DNA of 64,000 nucleotides from an uncultured Acetatifactor sp. (GTDB lineage: Bacteria > Bacillota > Clostridia > Lachnospirales > Lachnospiraceae), in the NCBI GenBank assembly GCA_947630715.1, contig CANRIP010000002.1:38611-102610 (forward strand), given 5' to 3'. The notes below the pieces were generated by a model. The model was given only the letters and a program-made list of their open reading frames with translations. It did not search any database and had not been told where the DNA came from. The stretch's first letter is position 1; every line of letters begins with the position of its first letter. Shown here in pieces: positions 24,593 through 31,412 of this stretch. Position numbers and translations under genes: made by a program.

Positions 24593-24856
24593 ATGGACAA
24601 AGACTATGAAAACAGGGAGGTGTTCTTCTCTGTGAACAGGTTTCCCAACGAAAAAAAGAGAAAGCTGCATTATGTGATACATAATCCTAATACGGTGGAA
24701 GAAACCGCCAAGGTACTGTTGGAGATATTGATACAGGCAAATGCTGGAAAGGTGGAGAGGGGACTGCAACAATCATTAAAATCACTGGGTTTGACAGAAT
24801 CCAATATACCACGCGGCAACACCATGGAATCATATAGCAGGGAGAGATCTGTATGA
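24593..24856 (+). CDS. small protein coupled to the serine recombinase (possible accessory factor)
   Basis: Up to 87 residues; no recognised domain. It is basic and helical in the middle (NEKKRKLHYVIHNPNTVEE, then LLEILIQANAGKVERGLQQS). The stop overlaps the recombinase start (ATGA at 24,853), so the two are translationally coupled. The ATG at 24,593 has no ribosome-binding site. A GTG at 24,632 has AGGGAGG 11 bp upstream and would give 74 residues; it would also fit a transcript from the candidate promoter at 24,568-24,594. A recombination directionality factor is a reasonable guess because serine recombinases need one for excision, but this is only inference. Confidence 0.55.
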   Translation: MDKDYENREVFFSVNRFPNEKKRKLHYVIHNPNTVEETAKVLLEILIQANAGKVERGLQQSLKSLGLTESNIPRGNTMESYSRERSV

Positions 24857-26355
24857 ATATCGCCGCCTATTGTCGCGTTTCCACCGATAAAACCGACCAG
24901 CTCAACAGCCTGGAAACGCAAAAGCAGTTTTTTGCGGAATATACGGAACGCACGGGGGACAACCTTGTGCGTCTCTACGCCGATGAGGGCATATCCGGCA
25001 CCAAAATCAAGAACCGCAGAGAATTCCTGCGCATGATGTCCGATGCGGAGCGCGGACTGTTTGAGCTGGTAGTGGTGAAGGATATTTCCCGTTTTGCCAG
25101 AAATACGGTGGATTTGCTGCAAAATATCCGCAGACTGAAGTCGCTTGGCATTGAAACGCAGTTTTTGACCGCCAATATGACCAGCATGGGGAACAGTGAG
25201 TTTGTGCTGACGATCTTCGGCGCGCTGGCTCAGGAAGAAAGCGCCAATACATCCAAGCGAATCAAGTTCGGAAAAAAAGTGAACGCCGAAAAAGGGCGTG
25301 TCCCCAATTTTGTCTACGGCTATGACAAGACGGTTGGCGATTATTACCATCTGGCTATCAATTCCCGCGAAGCAGGGATCGTCCGGCAGATTTTTCAGTG
25401 GTATCTGCATGGCGGATATGGAGCCGCCCAAATTGCCAATATGCTGAACGATCAAGGCGTCAAGACCAAGCGAAACTGCAGATGGAGCCAGAATGCGGTC
25501 TGTCGGATTTTGACCAACGCACTCTACACTGGAAAAATTATCAATGGCAAGCAGGAGGTGGAGGATTTTCTGACTGGAAAGCGGAAGGAGAAAGGGGAAT
25601 CGGAATGGATGGTGGTGGAAAGGCCGGAACTGAGGATTGTTGAGCCGGAGGAATTTGCCAGGGCGCAGCAGATTCTTCATGACAGACATTCTGCATTTCA
25701 CATGAACAAAGAGCGTCAAAGCAATCAGTATCTTTTCTCTACCTTGATTCGCTGTGAGGAATGTGGATGGTCCTTTCGCCGGACAGTGCGCACTTACAAG
25801 AATACTTATATCCGCTGGGTATGCTCCGGGCATAACGGAAAAGGCGCGGATAACTGTCTCAATGGGGTTACGGTGGACGAGGACGAGTTGATAGATGTGC
25901 TGCAAGAATATTTTCAACAGATTCTCAGCCAGAAGAAAAAGGTGGTTCAGTATGTGGTAAATGAGTTCCAGCGAATCTACAAAGCGAAGGATGAAAATCT
26001 GGAATATGAAAAAGAATTGAAAAGTCAGTTAAATAAGCTGGTAAAAGCCCGTGAGAAATATATGGAATTGTATGCCAATGAACTGATCACCCGGCAGGAA
26101 CTGAATGACAGAATCGGCGGCTCCCGAAAGGAGATGGAGCGGCTGGAGCAGGAGCTGGAACGGGCTGCCTGCCATGGGACAAAAGGCGAGGAACTGGAAA
26201 AGGTATTGAATCATATGTTTCAGGAAATTGAGGACATCGTAGACGTCCGTGAAATGACAAATGCGCAGTTAAAGCGTATGATTCAGAAAGTGGAAGTGAA
26301 CAAAGAAGGAAACGTGGAGATTTTTCTGCGGTTTTTGGGGGATCCGGGCTCATAA
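24853..26355 (+). CDS. large serine recombinase (SpoIVCA/skin-type size)
   Basis: 500 residues. The N-terminal resolvase domain has the catalytic serine S10 in AAYCRVSTDKTD and the arginine-bearing VVKDISRFARNTVDLLQN. The recombinase domain follows (NFVYGYDKTVGDYYHLAIN through GVKTKRNCRWSQNAVCRIL), then a zinc ribbon (IRCEECGW, later WVCSGHNGKGADNC) and a coiled coil near residues 380-445. Length and architecture match SpoIVCA and the C. difficile skin recombinase, each about 500 residues, which excise elements from sigK. It is therefore the prime candidate by precedent for removing this element from spoIIID. Confidence 0.9.
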   Translation: MNIAAYCRVSTDKTDQLNSLETQKQFFAEYTERTGDNLVRLYADEGISGTKIKNRREFLRMMSDAERGLFELVVVKDISRFARNTVDLLQNIRRLKSLGIETQFLTANMTSMGNSEFVLTIFGALAQEESANTSKRIKFGKKVNAEKGRVPNFVYGYDKTVGDYYHLAINSREAGIVRQIFQWYLHGGYGAAQIANMLNDQGVKTKRNCRWSQNAVCRILTNALYTGKIINGKQEVEDFLTGKRKEKGESEWMVVERPELRIVEPEEFARAQQILHDRHSAFHMNKERQSNQYLFSTLIRCEECGWSFRRTVRTYKNTYIRWVCSGHNGKGADNCLNGVTVDEDELIDVLQEYFQQILSQKKKVVQYVVNEFQRIYKAKDENLEYEKELKSQLNKLVKAREKYMELYANELITRQELNDRIGGSRKEMERLEQELERAACHGTKGEELEKVLNHMFQEIEDIVDVREMTNAQLKRMIQKVEVNKEGNVEIFLRFLGDPGS

Positions 26356-26701
26356 ACGAACGGCTCCTGGAAGGCTTTTTTTACTTCTTCGCAGATGTTA
26401 ATTGATGTTATTAAGGAGTTTTGTATTCAGATTCTCACAGGGCAAATGAGAAAAAGGTGGAAAGCTGGCGGAGCGGCATAAAAATTTTGATTGTATCGTA
26501 ATGGAACTTAGGGTAGAATAATAATACCAGGCTAGCCTTAATGAACAGTCTGGGACTGATCATAAAAGAGATAGAGCGGCTGAAGAAGGAACCGAAAATG
26601 ATTGTTTGCTAGGTTGGGGGAACTGGTATGTAATTAAATTTCAGCTCCCAAATGGTTACAAATGAGAAATAAAAAGGCGTAGTTTTGAGAGGTGTGCCGT
26701 G
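26356..26701. other. non-coding segment after the serine recombinase
   Basis: No gene supported. A 23-codon frame from 26,541 (MNSLGLIIKEIERLKKEP) reads like a remnant but has no ribosome-binding site. No convincing terminator hairpin was found. Confidence 0.35.
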
Positions 26702-27031
26702 ATGTTGCCTGAAAGTATGAGAGAAGAATTGATACGGGGATTAACAGATATTTTTCAAAATAATATATCTATGATTATTTTATATGGGTCGGTTGCTAGA
26801 AATGAAGCAACGGACGAGAGCGATGTTGATGTCGCGATCATTGTGAAAGACCAGATGGATAGGGATACAAAAAGTCGATTTGTCAAATGGGTCGCTGACA
26901 TGGATCTGCGATATGAGCGAGTATTTTCCATTGTAGATATACAGGAAAGCAATATGATGAAGTGGGAAAAGGTTTTACCGTTTTATCGGAATATTCGCAA
27001 GGAGGGGATCGTTCTATGGAAGGCAGCCTGA
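26702..27031 (+). CDS. MNT-type nucleotidyltransferase (MntA-like antitoxin)
   Basis: 109 residues. The minimal nucleotidyltransferase motif is intact: ILYGSVARNEATDESDVDVAI, with G29-S30 and the metal-binding D41 and D43. Such proteins pair with HEPN toxins (HepT), which they inactivate by adding AMP to a tyrosine. The HEPN gene indeed follows, starting 16 bp before this gene's stop. A GTG at 26,699 is also in frame. The antitoxin side of the pair looks functional although its toxin partner is frameshifted. Confidence 0.78.
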   Translation: MLPESMREELIRGLTDIFQNNISMIILYGSVARNEATDESDVDVAIIVKDQMDRDTKSRFVKWVADMDLRYERVFSIVDIQESNMMKWEKVLPFYRNIRKEGIVLWKAA

Positions 27032-27419
27032 GAGAGTTGGCGGGATACCGTCTGGCAAGAGCAAAAGAGATGTTGACGGCATCACAAAGCAATTTGGAGA
27101 TAGGGCAGTATAAAACTTCTCTGAACAGATCATACTATGCGGTTTTCACGCGATGCGTTCTGCAAATGCATTGAAAGGATATGACTCTTCTAAACATTCG
27201 GGAGTAATTGCCTTTTTTACAAAAGAGTATTTAAAAACGGAAATTTTGGACAGAGGACTGGCGGCAATTATAAAAGATAGTTCTTTATGTAGAGAAAAAT
27301 CAGATTATGATGATTTTTATGTGGCAGGAAAAGCGGAGGCGGCAGAACAATTGAATAATGCGCAATATTTTGTGCAGCAGATTGAAATATATGTGAGTGC
27401 AGCGGGTGAGGTGCTGTAA
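27016..27419 (+). pseudogene. HEPN-domain toxin (HepT-like), frameshifted
   Basis: From the ATG at 27,016 the protein reads through LNRSYYAVF and then, in place of the expected H of the RX6H nuclease motif, leaves frame and stops at 27,174. The other frame resumes with AMRSANALKGYDSSKHSGVI and runs to 27,419. One extra T in the TTTT run at 27,143-27,146 would restore RSYYAVFHAMRS and about 135 residues. The lesion removes the catalytic histidine. It may be a true mutation, a switchable homopolymer or a sequencing error. Confidence 0.75.
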
Positions 27420-27691
27420 TGTTAAAAATGCCGATAGAAATTGCGCCGGAAACGAAGGCGTATGAGTAGGTGAGAAAACTGGCGAAAAACTTGACGAAAA
27501 AACAAGGAAATATCCATTTTGATATTTAATATATTATTGATAAAAAATTGGAGAATGGTATACATATCATGTAATAAACCGTCCAGTACCCGAATTGGTG
27601 CGGGCGGTTCTCCAACCACACAGGCTCTGGGCTGAGAGGATGGCCGGATGGAGTTTATCATAACAGGCGAAGATACGGAAGGAGATTTTTT
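27420..27691. other. spacer with a hairpin
   Basis: AACCG...CCCG (27,577-27,594 region) and CGGGCGGTT can form an interrupted hairpin, but the T tract is poor. No gene was found. AAGGAGA near the end belongs to the following small gene. Confidence 0.3.
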
Positions 27692-27895
27692 ATGGACGCG
27701 TTGGACTTTATTCGCGATATGTTTTCACAGGATTGCACGATCAGTACAGTGCTGCACCTTGTCATGGCACATTTTAATCTGTCCGAGGAAGAAGCGCAGA
27801 AAAAAGTGGATGAATATTTTGAGATCGTGGAGATGATGGATCGCGAAAGGGAATGCTGCAAAGGCGAATCATCCGGCAGTGACGACAAGGGTTGA
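27692..27895 (+). CDS. small acidic helical protein, 67 residues
   Basis: The ATG is preceded by GGAAGGAGA at good spacing, so the frame is probably translated. The product is helical and acidic (DFIRDMFSQDCTISTVLHLV, then LSEEEAQKKVDEYFEIVEMM), with a charged tail. No family recognised. It lies between the MNT/HEPN genes and a decayed second MNT gene, so it may be an accessory part of a toxin-antitoxin or defence unit. Confidence 0.5.
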   Translation: MDALDFIRDMFSQDCTISTVLHLVMAHFNLSEEEAQKKVDEYFEIVEMMDRERECCKGESSGSDDKG

Positions 27896-28032
27896 TCTAC
27901 GAAAAAGAAAAAACTGCATTATAGTATAGAGTTGACTTGGAACAGTTATGGTGTGGTCATAGGATCTGCTTATGAAGATTGGAAAGGAAACTGGCTGAAT
28001 ACGTGTTACAGTATCGATGAAAAAACAGGACT

Positions 28033-28287
28033 ATGCCTATCGCGAAAGATTATGGAATAGGGCGGATGAGTCTCTTTGCCTCTTATGCCCGTGGGGAAGC
28101 GAACGATGACAGCGAAGTGGATTTGTATATAAAACGTGGCAAAATGAAAAGTCTGTTGCAGTATTTTACCTTTGTTGATGAATTGGAAGATAAAAAACGT
28201 TTGCATATCAATGCGTTCCCAGAAAGCATTGAGCCATCAGCCGCGGATACCCGCTCCAGTTTGTTACAACCGTACATAAGGACGTAA
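28033..28287 (+). pseudogene. degenerate, truncated MNT-type nucleotidyltransferase overlapping the right end of the element
   Basis: The frame opens IGRMSLFASYARGEANDDSEVD, clearly the MNT motif (normally LFGSYARGEA...SDVD), but the glycine of the GS pair is A16 and the first metal aspartate is E28, so the enzyme is probably dead. The last residues are encoded by the element end and the spoIIID core; the true C-terminus is missing. The sequence just upstream (27,900-28,032) contains another unassigned fragment. Its decay shows that the element has been resident for some time. Confidence 0.6.
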
Positions 28288-28288
28288 C
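28260..28288 (+). other. attR: inner arm and recombination core of the spoIIID element
   Basis: The arm TTTGTTACAACC (28,260-28,271) is the exact inverse of GGTTGTAACAAA at the left end and overlaps the core ACCGTACATA (28,269-28,278). The outer chromosomal side reads AGGACGTAAC, sharing GG--GTAAC with the left site. Confidence 0.88.
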
Positions 28289-28427
28289 TGACCGCCTGAT
28301 GCAGATCAACCCTGCTCTGGCAAAACAGGCCAGACAGGTGCTGGATGTAAATAAGTCCGAGCGGCATATCCGCGGCGGCATGGCGACAAAGGAAAAATAT
28401 CTGCACAGGCAGCAAGAGCAGGATTGA
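28269..28427 (+). pseudogene. spoIIID: spoIIID, 3' part (codons 36-87), interrupted by the element
   Basis: The frame reads TVHKDVTDRLMQINPALAKQ and then VLDVNKSERHIRGGMATKEK before stopping at 28,427. It matches the C-terminal half of SpoIIID (VHKDxTERLxxINPxLAxxV, RHxRGGxATKxKY). It has no start codon or ribosome-binding site of its own. Its first ten bases are the shared core, so joining to 14,156 gives one frame of 87 residues, the normal length for the family. No stop or frameshift has accumulated in either half, unlike in several cargo genes. A strong terminator follows 7 bp downstream. Confidence 0.93.
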
Positions 28428-28433
28428 TGAAAG

Positions 28434-28484
28434 AAGACCGAAATACAGGTAAGCCGTTCCGACGCTGTATCGAGGTCTTTTTTC
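28434..28484 (+). terminator. terminator of spoIIID
   Basis: AGACC (28,435-28,439) pairs with GGTCT (28,474-28,478) and an inner ATACAG/CTGTAT stem extends the hairpin; a run of T follows at once. It lies just after the 3' part of spoIIID. Confidence 0.75.
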
Positions 28485-28596
28485 GTGCCAAATTGGCTGG
28501 CATGGGATATTTTCGCGGCAACCCGGTTTACTTTTTCCGATATTCGAGATAAAATGAAACGGGAATTGACGTATGCCATGGAAAGGCGGCCGAAAA

Positions 28597-29964
28597 ATGA
28601 GAAAAAGCGCGAAGGATGATCAAAACAGACTATACTCCAACCAGGATCTGAAGAAACTGCTGGTACCACTGGTGTTTGAACAGTTGCTGGCGCTCCTGGT
28701 CGGGCTTGCGGATACGCTGATGATAGCTGGCGTGAGCGAAGCAGCCGTTTCGGGAGTGTCGCTGGTGGACACCATTAATATCCTGATTATCAACGTGTTT
28801 ACCGCCTTCGGAACGGGGGGAGCGGTGATCGCCGGGCATTATCTGGGGAAGAAAAACGAAGAAAATGCCTGCCGCGCAGGGTGGCAGGTGCTGCTTTTCT
28901 CTCTGGTCAGCTCCCTGGTGGTGACAGTTGCTTTCATTCTGTTCCACAACGGCATTTTACAGTTGATCATTGGGAAGGTGGAGGCGGATGTGATGGACAA
29001 CGCCAAATCCTATCTGGTGGTCACGGCGGTTTCTTTTGTGCCCCTGGCGGTTTACAATGCCTGCGCGGGATTGTTCCGCACCATGGGAGATTCCAAGACA
29101 ACCCTCCTGATTTCTCTGTTCATGAATATTTTGAATGTGATTGGAAACGCTGTCCTGATCTACGGCGCCGGAATCGGTACGCTGGGAGCGGCTATTTCCA
29201 CCACTTTTTCCCGTTCGGTGGCGGCGGTCATTATTTTTGTGATGATGTTTGACAACAGGCGGGCGATTCACTTCAGGGGACAGGTAACCTGGCGTTTCCG
29301 CCCGGAAATGCTGAAAAAAATCCTCTATATCGGTCTTCCCAACAGTTTGGAAAACAGTTTGTTTCAGTTGGGGAAAATTTTAACGATCAGTATGATCTCC
29401 ACTATGGGGACATATGCCATTGCGGCGAACGCGGTCTGCAATACAATCGCCTCTTTCAACGTGCTGCCCGGCTCCGCCATCAACAGCGGGATTGTGGCCA
29501 TTGTCTCGGTTTGCATTGGAGCGGGAGAAATCCAGCAGGCCAGATATTACACCAAAAAGCTGATGAAACTGGCACAGTTGGGAGTCATGATCATGTCGGC
29601 GCTGATTGTGCTGGGGTCAGGATGGGTGGTAGGTTTTTATCATTTAAGCCCGCAGGCGGACAGCCTGGCCCGTCAGGTGTTGATCTACCACGCGGTTCTG
29701 GCGATGTTATTCTGGATTTTGTCCTTCTCCCTGCCGAATGCGTTTCGGGCTGCGGGGGACGTGGTGATGCCAATGGCCGTGGCCATCGGTTCCATGTGGG
29801 TGTTTCGCCTGGGGTTTGCGTATTTTCTGGGGATTCACCTGGAATGGGGCCTGTTCGGCGTTTGGATCGCCATGACGATCGACTGGGTATTCCGGGCGGT
29901 CTGTTTTGTAGTACGATTTAAGGGACACAGATGGGAGCGGAAAATGATCGGGGGTAAGGCATGA
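28597..29964 (+). CDS. MATE-family efflux transporter
   Basis: 455 residues with about 12 membrane helices in two homologous halves, the normal MATE size. Typical segments are LVPLVFEQLLALLVGLADTL, where the first helix leads to the conserved loop, FGTGGAVIAGHYLGKKN, and PLAVYNACAGLFRTMGDSK at the end of the first half. These export drugs or metabolites in exchange for Na+ or H+. AAGGCGG precedes the ATG at 28,597; an in-frame ATG at 28,573 is less well supported. Its stop overlaps the next start (ATGA), so it heads the operon with the VWA and MoxR genes. Confidence 0.88.
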   Translation: MRKSAKDDQNRLYSNQDLKKLLVPLVFEQLLALLVGLADTLMIAGVSEAAVSGVSLVDTINILIINVFTAFGTGGAVIAGHYLGKKNEENACRAGWQVLLFSLVSSLVVTVAFILFHNGILQLIIGKVEADVMDNAKSYLVVTAVSFVPLAVYNACAGLFRTMGDSKTTLLISLFMNILNVIGNAVLIYGAGIGTLGAAISTTFSRSVAAVIIFVMMFDNRRAIHFRGQVTWRFRPEMLKKILYIGLPNSLENSLFQLGKILTISMISTMGTYAIAANAVCNTIASFNVLPGSAINSGIVAIVSVCIGAGEIQQARYYTKKLMKLAQLGVMIMSALIVLGSGWVVGFYHLSPQADSLARQVLIYHAVLAMLFWILSFSLPNAFRAAGDVVMPMAVAIGSMWVFRLGFAYFLGIHLEWGLFGVWIAMTIDWVFRAVCFVVRFKGHRWERKMIGGKA

Positions 29965-31412
29965 AGGCGCGGGAGGAACGTTCCGCTCTGGCATCGGAAG
30001 TGCTGGCGCTCGCCAGGGACACGCTGATTGTACGGTTCCGTTTTTTTGACGTTGCCTTGGCGCTGTTAAGGCCCGCGGAGCAGGAGAATCTGGGCGGGAT
30101 TGCCGCGGACGGAACCTTGTGCCGGTATGATCCGGTGTTTGTTCTGAAAACCTATCGGGATCATCCGGCGTATCTCAAAAGGGCCTATCTGCACCTTCTG
30201 CTACACGGCATTTTTTCCCATGGATATCGATATGACAAACTGGAGACGGATCTGTGGGATCTGTGCGCCGACGCGGCGGTTGAAAACGTTATTTTGGAGC
30301 TGGGAACGGAAGGGATGGAACTGGAAACGGACCGTGCCGCCGCAAGGGCGCTGGGGCGGCTGCGGGAGGAAACCGGCTCCCTGACGGCGGAACGAATCTA
30401 CCGGTATCTGCGGCGGAATCGTCTGAGCCCGGAGCAGGAGCAGGAGTTTCGCGCCCTTTTTCAGAGGGATCTCCATGTTTTCTGGAAACCGGCCCAGCAG
30501 ATGGAAGTCTCGGAGAATCAGTGGAAGAAAATCAGTGAACGGATTCAGGCGGATCTGGCGTCCTTTACCAGAACCAAGACCGGCGGGGACAGTCTGGAGC
30601 AGAATCTGGCGCAAGCCGTAAGGGATCGTTATGATTACAGTCAGATCCTGCGGCGGTTTACGGTTTCGGGAGAAAACATGGCTGTCAACGATGAGGAATT
30701 TGATTATATTTTTTATACCTACGGGCTGGAGCATTACGGAAATCTTCCGCTGATTGAGCCGTTAGAGTACCGGGAAGAAAAAAAGGTGCGGGAGTTTGTG
30801 ATTGTCCTGGATACATCCGCCTCTTGCAGAGGCCCTTTGGTCAGAGGATTTTTACAGAAGACGTACAACATCTTAAAATCCAGCGAAAGCTTTTTTCGGC
30901 GGGTCAACATTCATGTGATCCAGTGTGACAGTCAGGTCCAGAGCGACACGAAAATCACCGGAGACGAGGACTTCGAGGCCTTTATCCGGGAGGGAAAGCT
31001 GGCCGGGTTTGGATCGACGGATTTCAGGCCGGCGTTTGCGTATGTGAACCGGCTGAAAGCCCAGGGAGAGTTTGAAGATTTAAAGGGGTTCATTTATTTT
31101 ACGGACGGCTATGGAACTTATCCGGAACAGATGCCGGATTATCAGGTGATTTTCGCGTTTCTGGATGAGGATGAAAACCGTGCGCCTGTTCCCGCCTGGA
31201 GCATCGGCGTGGTGCTGGAAAGCGAGGAACTGGAAAGCGGGGAACCGGAAGGCGAGAAATTGGAACGCGGGGAACCGGAACGCGAGAAACTGGAATGCGG
31301 GGAACCGGAAGGCGAGAAATTGGAACGCGAGAAACTGGAATGCGGGGAACCGGAAAGAGAGCAGCCGGGTCAGGTATCTGGCCGGCGGAAAGACGGGACG
31401 GAGAGAGAATGA
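29961..31412 (+). CDS. VWA-like protein with putative metallopeptidase region (DUF2201 type)
   Basis: 483 residues. The N-terminal half carries YLHLLLHGIFSH (a histidine pair resembling a zinc-peptidase helix) and ADAAVENVI, as in the DUF2201 N-terminal domain. Residues ~270-410 form a VWA-like fold beginning FVIVLDTSASCRGPLV, which lacks the full DXSXS metal site, with YFTDGYGTYPE later. The last ~70 residues are imperfect repeats of GEPEGEKLERGEPEREKLEC type, encoded by 15-bp DNA repeats. It is coupled by 4-bp overlaps to the MATE gene and to the MoxR-type ATPase, its probable partner. Confidence 0.75.
   Translation: MKAREERSALASEVLALARDTLIVRFRFFDVALALLRPAEQENLGGIAADGTLCRYDPVFVLKTYRDHPAYLKRAYLHLLLHGIFSHGYRYDKLETDLWDLCADAAVENVILELGTEGMELETDRAAARALGRLREETGSLTAERIYRYLRRNRLSPEQEQEFRALFQRDLHVFWKPAQQMEVSENQWKKISERIQADLASFTRTKTGGDSLEQNLAQAVRDRYDYSQILRRFTVSGENMAVNDEEFDYIFYTYGLEHYGNLPLIEPLEYREEKKVREFVIVLDTSASCRGPLVRGFLQKTYNILKSSESFFRRVNIHVIQCDSQVQSDTKITGDEDFEAFIREGKLAGFGSTDFRPAFAYVNRLKAQGEFEDLKGFIYFTDGYGTYPEQMPDYQVIFAFLDEDENRAPVPAWSIGVVLESEELESGEPEGEKLERGEPEREKLECGEPEGEKLEREKLECGEPEREQPGQVSGRRKDGTERE
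31220..31372 (+). repeat. in-frame 15/30-bp tandem repeat in the VWA gene
   Basis: Units such as GGAACGCGGGGAACCGGAA and GGCGAGAAATTGGAA alternate about ten times and encode acidic-basic Glu/Lys/Arg-rich repeats. Length change by slippage in multiples of 15 bp would keep the frame. Confidence 0.75.

Larger units (their letters stand above)
14147..28278. mobile_element. 14.1-kb spoIIID-intervening element (skin-like)
   Basis: Bounded by direct copies of ACCGTACATA that each sit at the break in spoIIID; the distance between copies is 14,122 bp. It carries a tyrosine recombinase, a large serine recombinase, a repressor with operator, and cargo: a large membrane protein, MORN protein, radical SAM and TIR-GNAT genes, and MNT/HEPN genes. 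Composition is mosaic: very AT-rich from about 14.6 to 23.3 kb, less so around the recombinases. No phage structural or conjugation genes are visible. Known relatives in organisation are the sigK skin elements of B. subtilis and C. difficile. Developmental excision here is inferred, not shown. Confidence 0.88.

Noticed and set aside
24670..25917. 415-residue open frame on the minus strand across the serine recombinase
   Set aside because: It is the mirror of a well-supported recombinase with intact motifs, has no recognisable domain and no ribosome-binding site.
31295..31408. N-terminal extension of the MoxR ATPase into the VWA repeats
   Set aside because: The extension is repeat-derived; the ATG at 31,409 overlaps the upstream stop as in neighbouring gene pairs.
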